Assembly: GCA_949298575.1 (NCBI GenBank)
Contig: CASFXH010000029.1
Coordinates: forward strand, 2,617 to 38,012
Length of the DNA stretch: 35,396 nt
DNA from: an uncultured Parabacteroides sp.
Lineage (GTDB): Bacteria > Bacteroidota > Bacteroidia > Bacteroidales > Tannerellaceae
Direction of reading: 5' to 3'
The position numbers and the translations under genes were made by a program. The notes under the pieces are model-generated. The model did no database searches. It was not told the DNA's origin and was given only the letters and a program-made list of their open reading frames with translations. Shown piece after piece: positions 21,942 to 29,490 of this stretch. The first letter of the stretch is position 1. The number at the start of each line of letters is the position of its first letter.

Positions 21942-24287
21942 ATGAAAGCTCTTTTGAAAGGTTTTTGGGCCTTATGCCGCCGGTATAGCGTCGCCATGAC
22001 GCTCAATCTGTTGGGGCTCGCCGTCGCCTTCACCGCCTTCCTGGTGATCATGGCGCGCTGGGAATTTGAGCGGAATTTCGACCGGGAAACGCCCAACGCG
22101 GAGCGGATCTTCCGCCTCGACACGCGGATGCCCGAGCGGGGGCAGGCCGCCATCGTCTGTCGCCCGCTGGCCGAGTTGTTCATCCAATCGTCGCCCCACA
22201 TCGAGGCGGGGGCCTTGCGCTATATCGCATGGCTCAGCTCTGATTTCACGGTCGACGACGCGCTCGGCGGGCGGCATGTCTATCAGGAACACGTCGTTTC
22301 CGTCACACCCGACTTCCCGCGGGTGTTCGGCTTCGAGATGCTGGAAGGGTCGATGGACGCCCTCACGGAAGACAACCAGTTGCTGCTGCCCGAAAGCCTC
22401 GCCCACAAACTGTTCGGCGAGACGCCGGCCCTCGGGCGACGCCTGGACACGGACTTGAAAAACGCACCCGTCGAGAACGGGATCTATTATGTCGGAGGCG
22501 TTTACCGGGATTTTCCCGCCAACTCGTCGGTCAACAACGTCATCTATCGCTCCCTGGGCGACGAGAACAAGACGGCGTGGGACACGTGGAACTACTCCTT
22601 TTACCTCTTGCTCGACGACCCCTCGTCGGCCGAGGGCTTGGTCGACAATTTTAAGGCTTATATCCAGGGAATGGAGCTGGATTTCGACCAAGAAGACGCG
22701 GATGAGATCGTCATCACGCCCCTCCGCGAGTTGCACTACGCCGGCGATATCATCTACGACCACATTCCTAAGATCTCCCGGTCGACACTCTTCCTCCTCT
22801 TCTCCATCGCGTGGGTTATCCTGCTCATCGCGGCGATCAATTACACCAACTTCAGCACCGCCCTCTCCCCCTTGCGGACGAAGAGCCTCAACATCCAACG
22901 GGTCTTGGGCGGGACGCTGGGCGAGCTGCGGTGGGGGCTTTTGGTGGAAGCCATGCTCGTCTCGCTCACGGCCTATGTGATCGCGTTGCTGCTCGTGGAT
23001 CATCTTTGGAAAACCGGTTTCAGCGACTTCGTGGCTGTCTCGCTCAACTTGGCCGACCATGTGGGGTTGGCGTTGGGCACGGGTGTCGTCACCTTGGCGC
23101 TGGGGCTGCTCGCGGGGCTCTATCCCGCGTTCCACATGACCTCCTTCCAACCCGCCTTGGCGCTGAAAGGCTCGTTCGGCCTCTCCCCCGCCGGCCACCG
23201 GTTGCGGATGGCGCTGATGGGAATCCAGTTTGTCGCCTCGTTCGCCCTGATCATCGGGGCCTTGTTCATGGCCTTGCAAAACCGCTATACCCGCGTCGCC
23301 TCGCTGGGTTACGACAAAGACGCGTTGATCGTCGCGGAGATGAGCGAGACGATGCGAAAGGCGGAACGAAGTGTCCAAAGCGACTTGTCGCGGATCGCGG
23401 GCGTGACGGGCGTGACGTTCGCGACAGAGGCGATCTCTTGGGCTGACGACTACATGCATTGGGGCCGGGGCTATAAAGACGGCACGATCGACTTCGACCT
23501 CATCCCAGTCTATCCTGATTTCCTCCGCGTACTGGACATCCCCGTCAAGGAAGGTCGCGATTTCATGGAATCGGACAAGGCGACGGGCGCCTTCATTTTC
23601 AACGAGACCGCCGCCAAGCGTTACCACCTCGCGGCGGGCGACAAGGTGGGCGACATGCCCGTCGTCGGGATCATGCCCGACATCCATTACGCTTCTCTAC
23701 GCAAGCGCATCGCGCCGATGGCTTTCCTCGTGAAAGATTGGGTCTCGTCGAATATGCTTTACATCCGCGCCAAGCCGGAAGCCGACCTCTTCGCCGTCCG
23801 CTCGCGAGTGGAAGAAGCCCTTCACGCGATCGACCCCGCCTATCCGCTCAACCTCCGCTTCTACGACGAGGTGATCGAGATGAGCTACCAGTCGGAGCGG
23901 CAATTGAGCTCGATGATCTTGCTCTTCAGCCTCCTGGCGGTCTTCATCTCGATGGTTGGCGTCTTCGGCCTGGTGGTCTTCGACAGCGAATATAAGCGGA
24001 AAGAGATCGGCGTGCGGAAAGTAATGGGCGCGACGACGGGCGAGATTCTCCTTCAGTTCAACAAGATCTACGTGCGGCTGCTGGTCGTCAGCTTCGTCAT
24101 CGCGGCGCCCCTCGCGTGGTATGCCGTGCGGGAGTGGCTCCAGCATTTCGCCTACAAGACGCCGATGTACGTGTGGGTCTATGCCGTGGCGTTTCTCCTC
24201 GTGGCGCTGATCACCGTCGCCACCGTGACGTTCCAGAACTGGCGGGCGGCGAACGCGAATCCCGTCGATTGCCTCAAGTCGGAATAA
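21942..24287 (+). CDS. FtsX/MacB-type ABC transporter permease (orphan, sigma-54-driven)
   Basis: A 781-aa inner-membrane permease of the same type and length as the one at 10222 but well diverged from it. TM1 is at about 17-37, a periplasmic MacB_PCD-like domain follows, TM2-5 lie at about 280-445, a second periplasmic domain follows, and TM6-8 lie at about 656-762. The coupling-loop motif KRKEIGVRKVMGATTGEIL and terminal NWRAANANPVDCLKSE are typical of Bacteroidota FtsX permeases. No ATPase gene is adjacent. Its sigma-54 promoter, paired-palindrome enhancer and distances are the same as those of the first permease, so the two are probably co-regulated and may form a heteromeric transporter. 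It ends 15 bp from the convergent porin gene. Substrate unknown; envelope stress or peptide efflux is inference. Confidence 0.9.
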   Translation: MKALLKGFWALCRRYSVAMTLNLLGLAVAFTAFLVIMARWEFERNFDRETPNAERIFRLDTRMPERGQAAIVCRPLAELFIQSSPHIEAGALRYIAWLSSDFTVDDALGGRHVYQEHVVSVTPDFPRVFGFEMLEGSMDALTEDNQLLLPESLAHKLFGETPALGRRLDTDLKNAPVENGIYYVGGVYRDFPANSSVNNVIYRSLGDENKTAWDTWNYSFYLLLDDPSSAEGLVDNFKAYIQGMELDFDQEDADEIVITPLRELHYAGDIIYDHIPKISRSTLFLLFSIAWVILLIAAINYTNFSTALSPLRTKSLNIQRVLGGTLGELRWGLLVEAMLVSLTAYVIALLLVDHLWKTGFSDFVAVSLNLADHVGLALGTGVVTLALGLLAGLYPAFHMTSFQPALALKGSFGLSPAGHRLRMALMGIQFVASFALIIGALFMALQNRYTRVASLGYDKDALIVAEMSETMRKAERSVQSDLSRIAGVTGVTFATEAISWADDYMHWGRGYKDGTIDFDLIPVYPDFLRVLDIPVKEGRDFMESDKATGAFIFNETAAKRYHLAAGDKVGDMPVVGIMPDIHYASLRKRIAPMAFLVKDWVSSNMLYIRAKPEADLFAVRSRVEEALHAIDPAYPLNLRFYDEVIEMSYQSERQLSSMILLFSLLAVFISMVGVFGLVVFDSEYKRKEIGVRKVMGATTGEILLQFNKIYVRLLVVSFVIAAPLAWYAVREWLQHFAYKTPMYVWVYAVAFLLVALITVATVTFQNWRAANANPVDCLKSE

Positions 24288-24302
24288 GGCCTGCCGATTT
24301 CC

Positions 24303-25583
24303 CTACAAGCCCAACTCCACCTGGAAACGGATCTCCCAGCGGTCGTATGGCAGGCGTGACTCGCTCCGATGGTTGAACGAGGCGTCCGCCTGCACCTTGA
24401 GGCTATGGCCGATGAGGTATTTCGTCACGGCCACGGTCGTCTGGTTGTTGGTCTTATAGCCAACCAGGGGTTGGACTTCGTCTTTTGGGAAAAGGGTCGA
24501 ATTACGCAAGGCGACCTCCCATTTCTTGGGGAAAAGGTAGCTGGTCTGGAGATTCAAGCCGTTGCCGGTAAAGACATACGCCTCGGGATCGCTTTTGAAA
24601 AGAGGACGGTCGCACGCCCGCCCCATATAATCGACATAAAACGCGAAGCCTTGGTATTTCAAAATAAAGTCGACGAAATAGGAATGAAGGTCGCGCGTCT
24701 CCCCATTGGGCGTCAGCGCGCCGTTCTGCCCATGGACGCGGGTCGTCTTGTCGTTGAAGGAATAAGCGCCCGCCAAGAGGAACTTGACGCTCTCCTCCCG
24801 CTCGAAGTCGCCCTCCGCCACGTCGCCCAACGCCTTGAAACGCCCCAAGGGATACAGCTCGACGCGCCCCGTATAGGCGAAGCCGGCATTATCAGAAACG
24901 CTGAAGTTACGCCCCTCTCCCATCGTGACCGATCCTTTCAATCCCAAATCAAACTCCTTCCCCAACACCTTGTGGAACTCGCCGAAGAAACCGAAATCCC
25001 GGTCGATGTTGAACGTGGAGTTGACGATGCTGCGATCGACGAACTGCAAGGCGCTCGAGGAGTTCATGCGGGCCCGGTTGGCCTTGATCTTGGTCTGCCC
25101 GAAGCCGATGTTCCAAGTGGAGTTGGGCATGTAGAAGACCATGGCGTCGCGCACGATGTTGGTATTCCCGTTCGGCAGCGTCTGGTTATCGTAGGGCGTG
25201 AATCCCAGCTGGATGGAGTAGAGCAGTTTCGGCGAGAAAATATAACCGTCGAAACGAAGGCGCAAACGCTTCACCCTCGCCTCCGCCTCGTTGAGCGAGA
25301 AGTCCTTGTCAAAGCTAAGCCCCACCATGTTTTGCATCCGGAAACGCATGGTCAGCTGGTAGAGCTTGTTGCTGGGCTCGAACGTGATACCTTTCCCGAC
25401 CGCGATGTTCGGCATGTTGCGGACACGTTCGAGGAGTTCCTTGTTCTCGTTAAGCGCCCGCTCGATCGAATCGTTCTCGGCGATATACCGGGTGAGGAAA
25501 TTGTCTTGGGCTTTCAGCTCAAGGAAATGGGAGGCGCCGACCAGGAAAAGGAAGAGCGCGAGGCAGCGTTGGATGGACTTCAT
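24303..25583 (-). CDS. Porin (Porin_O_P / OprO-OprP-like)
   Basis: A 426-aa outer-membrane protein with a signal peptide (about 1-25, cleavage near LKA-Q), a short coiled-coil-like stretch (IAENDSIERALNENKELLERVRN, about 34-56) and a long beta-barrel region. The segment FRMQNMVGLSFDKDF followed by RLRLRFDGYIFSPKLLYSIQLGF is typical of Bacteroidota phosphate-selective-porin-like proteins. It diverges from pstS, and the 181 bp between them hold a Pho-box-like repeat, which supports a role in phosphate or polyphosphate uptake. Specificity for phosphate is inferred from family and context, not from identified binding residues. Confidence 0.82.
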   Translation of the reverse strand: MKSIQRCLALFLFLVGASHFLELKAQDNFLTRYIAENDSIERALNENKELLERVRNMPNIAVGKGITFEPSNKLYQLTMRFRMQNMVGLSFDKDFSLNEAEARVKRLRLRFDGYIFSPKLLYSIQLGFTPYDNQTLPNGNTNIVRDAMVFYMPNSTWNIGFGQTKIKANRARMNSSSALQFVDRSIVNSTFNIDRDFGFFGEFHKVLGKEFDLGLKGSVTMGEGRNFSVSDNAGFAYTGRVELYPLGRFKALGDVAEGDFEREESVKFLLAGAYSFNDKTTRVHGQNGALTPNGETRDLHSYFVDFILKYQGFAFYVDYMGRACDRPLFKSDPEAYVFTGNGLNLQTSYLFPKKWEVALRNSTLFPKDEVQPLVGYKTNNQTTVAVTKYLIGHSLKVQADASFNHRSESRLPYDRWEIRFQVELGL

Positions 25584-25655
25584 AAAAGTTCGTGAAATAG
25601 CATTTTAAAATCTGTCGCGAATTAAGGGGATTTTTGTTGGAGCGAAATGACATAT

Positions 25656-25677
25656 CTGTTACAATACGGTTACAAGT
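25656..25677 (+). promoter_or_regulatory. Pho-box-like direct repeat between porin and pstS
   Basis: CTGTTAC-AATA-CGGTTAC-AAGT is two 7-bp direct repeats with an 11-bp period, matching the E. coli Pho-box layout CTGTCAT-A/T4-CTGTCAT. It lies between the divergent porin and pstS genes. A PhoB-type regulator bound here could activate either or both under phosphate limitation. The regulator gene is not in the window. Confidence 0.6.
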
Positions 25678-25764
25678 CGTGCGGAAACCGGAATGTAATC
25701 CTTCTTTCACCCGCGTGAAATGCCCGTTTTGTTTCTTCGCGCCGAAACTTGTAGAAGGAAAATC

Positions 25765-26616
25765 ATGAAGAGGAAAGCTGTTCACGCATGGCTGATGGCA
25801 ATGGCGCTTGTTTGGAGCGTCCCGTCTTTCGGCCAGAAAATCAAAGGAAGTGATACCTGCCTGCCATTGACCCAACTGGCGGCCGAGAATTACATGAACG
25901 CCCACCCGGAGGCGATGGTCGTCGTGACGGGCGGTGGATCGGGTGTCGGCCTATCCGCGTTGCGGGAGAACATGACGGATATCGCGATGACGTCCCGCAA
26001 GATCAAGTTCGACGAGCAGGTGGAATTGGGCAAAGAGGGCAAGCGAGTGGAGGAAGTGATCATCGCCTACGATGCCCTAGCCGTCATCGTCCATCCCTCC
26101 AACCCGGTGAAAGAACTGACCCGCGAACAATTGGAGAAGATCTTCACAGGCCGTATCCGCAATTGGAAAGAGGTAGGTGGGCCAGACCGGCGGATCGTCG
26201 CCTATTCCCGCGAGACATCCTCAGGCACCTACGAGTTCTTTAAGGAAAGTGTCTTGAAAAATAAGAATTACACCAACCGGGCCTTGAGCATGCCGGCTAC
26301 GGGCGCCGTGATCCAGAGCATCAGCCAGACCAAAGGGGCGATCGGCTACGTGGGCTTGGCCTACCTGAACGACGCGGTGAAAGCGCTCAGCGTCTCTTAC
26401 GATGGGGGCGCTCATTTCGTAACCCCCACTTTCGAGAACGCGGAAAAGAAACTTTACCCAATCGTCCGTCCTCTTTATTATTATTATGAAGAGAAAAACG
26501 AAGCGCGGGTAAATCCTTTCATTCACTACTTGCTTTCGCCGGAAGGGCAGAACGTGGTCCGGGAAAAAGGTTACATCCCGGTCGGCTCCGACTCGGAATC
26601 GTCGGCCTCGAACTGA
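25765..26616 (+). CDS. pstS: Phosphate-binding protein (PstS family)
   Basis: The periplasmic receptor of the high-affinity Pst phosphate importer, 283 aa from the chosen start. A signal peptide (about 1-23, ending SFG-Q) precedes a type II periplasmic-binding fold. Phosphate-contact motifs are KGSDT near the mature N-terminus, TGGGSGVGLSAL, and YSRETSSGTYEFF. The ATG at 25765, preceded by AGAAGGA, is preferred; the in-frame ATG at 25720 would put 15 residues before the signal peptide. pstCAB and phoU are not adjacent, so it is an orphan copy or the main receptor encoded apart. Its last 46 bp overlap the 3' end of lpxH on the opposite strand. Confidence 0.88.
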   Translation: MKRKAVHAWLMAMALVWSVPSFGQKIKGSDTCLPLTQLAAENYMNAHPEAMVVVTGGGSGVGLSALRENMTDIAMTSRKIKFDEQVELGKEGKRVEEVIIAYDALAVIVHPSNPVKELTREQLEKIFTGRIRNWKEVGGPDRRIVAYSRETSSGTYEFFKESVLKNKNYTNRALSMPATGAVIQSISQTKGAIGYVGLAYLNDAVKALSVSYDGGAHFVTPTFENAEKKLYPIVRPLYYYYEEKNEARVNPFIHYLLSPEGQNVVREKGYIPVGSDSESSASN

Positions 26617-27374
26617 TCCAAGTATAATTGCTGGCCATCCCAAGTGATGTAGGAGAAATAACGCATCCAGTCGCCCGCGATCAAGACACGGCAATCCCGA
26701 CTGAGCATGAGATCAAGCATAATGTGGCGATGCCCGAAGATGAAGAAATTGATGTCGGGATGGGTCGCCAGATAGCTTTTGGCGAAAGCCACGAGGTACT
26801 CGGCCGATTCTCCTTGGTAATCGTTCTCCCGTTCTTTTTCCGCCTTCTCCAATCCGCTCTTCCGGCTATTGAGCGACCAACCCAGCGCGAACCCGAAAGT
26901 CCAGCGGGGATGGATGCCGGCATAGAGCCATTGGCAGAAGCGGTCGCGAAAAAGTCTCCGCAAGAATCGGAACGCCTTGCTCCGATAATCCACCTCGTCA
27001 CCATGCCCCAAGAAAAAGCGTTTGCCCAACAAATCGACGATCTCCACGTCGCGATGGATCGTAGCGCCAATCTCCTTTGGCAGGTAGTCGAACATCCAAA
27101 TGTCATGATTCCCGGTAAAGAGATGGATCTCGACGCCCGCGTCCGACAGCTCAGCCAATTTCCCCAAGAAACGGACATGCCCTTTCGGGACGACGTACTT
27201 GTATTCATACCAATAGTCGAACATATCGCCCAAGAACCACACGGCCAAAGCCTCGTCCTTGATCCGGTCAAGCCATCGCACCAGCTTACGTTCGACGGCC
27301 AATGGATCCTTATGGTAACGGGCGCCAAGGTGGGCGTCGGAGGCGAAGAAGATCTTTCCGCGGCGTTTCTCCAT
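26571..27374 (-). CDS. lpxH: UDP-2,3-diacylglucosamine diphosphatase (LpxH family)
   Basis: Cleaves UDP-2,3-diacylglucosamine to lipid X in lipid A synthesis; peripheral inner-membrane calcineurin-type phosphoesterase. The 267-aa protein has the metal ligands in order: DAHLG (13-17), GDMFD (49-53), GNHD (88-91), GHGDE (123-127) and GHRH (214-217). An insertion with HPRWTFGFALGWS is typical of Bacteroidota LpxH homologues, which are longer than the 240-aa E. coli enzyme. It follows the DUF59 gene by 11 bp and is probably co-transcribed with it. The 3' end overlaps pstS tail to tail by 46 bp. Function is by family; a general LpxH-like phosphatase is the alternative. Confidence 0.9.
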   Translation of the reverse strand: MEKRRGKIFFASDAHLGARYHKDPLAVERKLVRWLDRIKDEALAVWFLGDMFDYWYEYKYVVPKGHVRFLGKLAELSDAGVEIHLFTGNHDIWMFDYLPKEIGATIHRDVEIVDLLGKRFFLGHGDEVDYRSKAFRFLRRLFRDRFCQWLYAGIHPRWTFGFALGWSLNSRKSGLEKAEKERENDYQGESAEYLVAFAKSYLATHPDINFFIFGHRHIMLDLMLSRDCRVLIAGDWMRYFSYITWDGQQLYLDQFEADDSESEPTGM

Positions 27375-27385
27375 CAGGCGGTGTT

Positions 27386-27703
27386 TTAGAGGAAACCCAG
27401 TTCAAGTTTCGCCTCGTCGGACATCATGTCCTTGTCCCATTCCGGCTCGAACACGAGATTGACTTCGACATTGTTGACCCCATCAATGGAAGCCACTTTC
27501 TGGCGGACGTCCTCGAGAATGAAATCGGCGGCCGGGCAGTTTGGTGCGGTCAGGGTCATATCGATCCGGACGTTCTGCTCGTCGTCGATGTCTACCCTGT
27601 AGATCAGCCCTAAATCGTAAACATTGACGGGGATCTCTGGATCATAAACGGTCTTCAGCATCGCGACGATCGCTTCTTCTGTCTTTAGGAATTCGTTCTT
27701 CAT
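27386..27703 (-). CDS. DUF59/MIP18-family Fe-S assembly protein (SufT-like)
   Basis: A 105-aa single-domain protein of the MIP18/SufT/PaaD family, which helps mature Fe-S proteins. Visible family features are EEAIVAMLKTVYDPEIPVN near the N-terminus, DLGLIYRVDID, and the Cys-containing MTLTAPNCPAADFI (LTAP.CP motif), where the Cys is the conserved functional residue. The start at 27703 is chosen because a promoter -7 box lies between it and an upstream in-frame ATG (27745), and because AAGAAGCAG precedes it. It is expressed from its own promoter and perhaps also by read-through from radC, and is followed by lpxH after 11 bp. Confidence 0.88.
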   Translation of the reverse strand: MKNEFLKTEEAIVAMLKTVYDPEIPVNVYDLGLIYRVDIDDEQNVRIDMTLTAPNCPAADFILEDVRQKVASIDGVNNVEVNLVFEPEWDKDMMSDEAKLELGFL

Positions 27704-27724
27704 CTGCTTCTTGTATTTCGACCG

Positions 27725-27755
27725 CGAACATACGAAATTGCCCACATTTGACCAA
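27725..27755 (-). promoter_or_regulatory. Promoter of the DUF59 - lpxH operon
   Basis: On the minus strand TTGG (27755-27752), 19 bp, then TATGTTCG (27732-27725) fits the Bacteroidota pattern. It fixes the CDS start at 27703. The 15 bases around the -7 box repeat exactly at the topA promoter. Confidence 0.7.
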
Positions 27756-27768
27756 TGGAGCGGGACGA

Positions 27769-28470
27769 CTAAATTCGTCCCTCATCGGAGTAACTGTAGT
27801 AAGCGCCATCGGTCAGGATCAGATGATCCAAGAATTGGACCTGTACCAACCGGGCGCCTTGCTTGACCCGTTCGGTCAGCTGGTCGTCGGGCCGGCTGGG
27901 ACGGGGATTTCCCGATGGGTGGTTGTGGCAAAGGATCAGTCCCGACGCCAAGGCGACAATCGCTTCCTTCAAGATGACCCGGAGATCCGCCGTCGTCTCG
28001 CTGGCGCCGCCTTGGCTGACCCGGCTTTTCCCAATGACGTGGCCCGATTGGTTGGTCAAAGCGACCCAAAGCTCCTCGTGGGGAAGATCGCGCAAGAGCG
28101 GATAGAACAATTGGTAAACGTCCCGACTGTCGCGGATCATTGGTCGTTTGGCCGGTTCTGCCTCGTTTCGTCGGCGCCCCAGTTCCAAAGCGGCACAGAT
28201 CGTGACGGCCTTGGCGGGCCCGATTCCTTTAAAGTCGCTGACAAGTTGTTTGACTGGAAGCTTTCCAAGCGTGTTCAGATTGTGGTCAACCGTCCGCAGG
28301 ATGCGTTGCCCCAACTGGACAGCTGTCTCTTGATTTGTTCCTGAGCCAATCAGGATGGCGAGTAGTTCGGCGTCGGTCAACGCGGCCGCGCCTTTGGCTA
28401 ACATCTTTTCCCGTGGGCGATCCTCTTCGGCCCACTCCTTGATAGATAATGTTTCGATCGTTCCTTCCAT
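27769..28470 (-). CDS. radC: RadC/MPN-JAMM family protein
   Basis: A 233-aa cytoplasmic protein. The N-terminal part (about 15-100) has UPF0758-type helices with a helix-hairpin-helix (FKGIGPAKA, 80-88). The C-terminal JAB1/MPN-like metalloprotease fold carries the JAMM signature CHNHPSGNPRPSRPD (181-195; ligands His182, His184, Asp195) and an upstream Glu. RadC was once linked to DNA repair, but its true role is unresolved. It is upstream of the DUF59 gene on the same strand. A -7 box TAACTTTG precedes it. Confidence 0.92.
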   Translation of the reverse strand: MEGTIETLSIKEWAEEDRPREKMLAKGAAALTDAELLAILIGSGTNQETAVQLGQRILRTVDHNLNTLGKLPVKQLVSDFKGIGPAKAVTICAALELGRRRNEAEPAKRPMIRDSRDVYQLFYPLLRDLPHEELWVALTNQSGHVIGKSRVSQGGASETTADLRVILKEAIVALASGLILCHNHPSGNPRPSRPDDQLTERVKQGARLVQVQFLDHLILTDGAYYSYSDEGRI

Positions 28471-28495
28471 AGCTAATTGTTCTGAAATTCGCCGA

Positions 28496-28526
28496 CAAAG
28501 TTAATGAGAACTTGTCTTTCCGGAAA
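28496..28526 (-). promoter_or_regulatory. Putative radC promoter
   Basis: The minus strand carries TAACTTTG (28503-28496) with TTTC at the -33 position after a 19-bp spacer (28526-28523). The -7 box is a full match and the -33 box is three of four. It lies 25 bp upstream of the ATG. Confidence 0.55.
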
Positions 28527-28604
28527 AGGCAAGTGAACAATTTTCCCCATTTTCCTCTCACATCTATTGAAACCATCGTATATAACTGTTATTCAATATA
28601 GATT

Positions 28605-28690
28605 ATAATGGGCATCATAAGGTCGTCACTATTGGGTTATAAGGAGGTCATAATGGGCAGTATGACAACCTCACAATGGGCAGCATAATA
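28605..28690. repeat. Four degenerate 21-24-bp direct repeats
   Basis: AATGGG/ATTGGG cores occur at 28607, 28631, 28652 and 28675, three followed by CA, with related ATAAGG/GGTCAT sequence between. The spacing of 24, 21 and 23 bp is about two helical turns. They lie in the 344-bp region between divergent radC and the nitroreductase gene and could be operator sites. No coding sequence is visible in this region. Confidence 0.55.
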
Positions 28691-28728
28691 AAATGACTCC
28701 ACCGGTATCATTTTCTATCCAAATTTAT

Positions 28729-28736
28729 TACTTTTG
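28729..28736 (+). promoter_or_regulatory. Possible -7 box of the nitroreductase gene
   Basis: TACTTTTG fits TAnnTTTG and lies 78 bp upstream of the ATG, just after the AATGGG repeats. There is no TTTG box at -33, so an activator would be needed if this is real. Confidence 0.35.
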
Positions 28737-28814
28737 CTGTACGAACTTTGGGGACGATCTCCATTCCAACGAATCTAAGGTTTACTCAATATCAATCTAA
28801 AACTAATTCACAGT

Positions 28815-29450
28815 ATGAAAACTCTATTTTGTGTAGTAGCAGCTTTGCTCGTCAGCATGGGCACCTCTTTCGCCCAGAGTCTTAAACCAATTAAACTCAA
28901 CGCGCCGGATAAGGACCGGGGCGCTTCCGTCATGAAAGCGTTGGCCGACCGTCATTCCGAGCGGGAATTCGCCGACAAGGCGCTTAGCATGCAGGATCTT
29001 TCCGACTTGCTTTGGGCGGCGAACGGCGTGAACCGTCCGGACGGCAAACGGACCGCCGCTTCCGCCATGAACAAGCAAGACATCAGTGTTTACGCTATCC
29101 TTCCGGAGGGAGCTTACCTTTACGACGCGAAAACACACCAACTGACTCCCATCGCTTCGGGTGATTTCCGGGCGCTGGTCGGCGGTCAGCAAACATTTGT
29201 CAATAAGGCGCCACTTTGCTTGTTGATGGTCTCGGACATTTCCTTGTTCGGTGGGGGTGAGAGAGCGAAGATCACGGCGGCATTAGACGCGGGTATCGTT
29301 TCCCAAAACATCATGTTGTTTTGCTCCGGCTGCGGTTTGGCGACTGTCCCGAGAGCATCGATGGACGTGGATGGCCTGAAGAAAGCGTTAAAACTGAACG
29401 AGAATCAGTTGCCTTTAATCAACAATCCTGTAGGTTATCCGAAAAAGTAA
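28815..29450 (+). CDS. Exported nitroreductase-family (SagB-like) protein
   Basis: A 211-aa protein with a signal peptide (about 1-20, ending SFA-Q) and a nitroreductase/SagB-type fold. Visible signs are the N-terminal RHSEREFADKALSMQDLSDLLWAANGVNRPDGKRTAAS segment, where RxSxR is the usual flavin-phosphate contact, and the C-terminal NIMLFCSGCGLATVPRA. These proteins bind FMN and reduce varied substrates, but export across the inner membrane is unusual for an FMN enzyme; flavin would have to be loaded in the periplasm. It is upstream of two metallophosphoesterase genes but probably separated from them by a hairpin. Substrate unknown. Confidence 0.85.
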   Translation: MKTLFCVVAALLVSMGTSFAQSLKPIKLNAPDKDRGASVMKALADRHSEREFADKALSMQDLSDLLWAANGVNRPDGKRTAASAMNKQDISVYAILPEGAYLYDAKTHQLTPIASGDFRALVGGQQTFVNKAPLCLLMVSDISLFGGGERAKITAALDAGIVSQNIMLFCSGCGLATVPRASMDVDGLKKALKLNENQLPLINNPVGYPKK

Positions 29451-29454
29451 ACAT

Positions 29455-29490
29455 AAAGGAGGTGTGCCTAACATAAATGGCACACCCCTT
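29455..29490 (+). terminator. Hairpin over the Shine-Dalgarno and start of the next gene
   Basis: GGTGTGCC (29461-29468) pairs with GGCACACC (29479-29486), followed by CCTTCTT. It could end the nitroreductase transcript. It also covers a strong AGGAGGTG Shine-Dalgarno (29457-29465 region) and the ATG at 29477, so it may instead control translation of the metallophosphoesterase. Confidence 0.5.
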
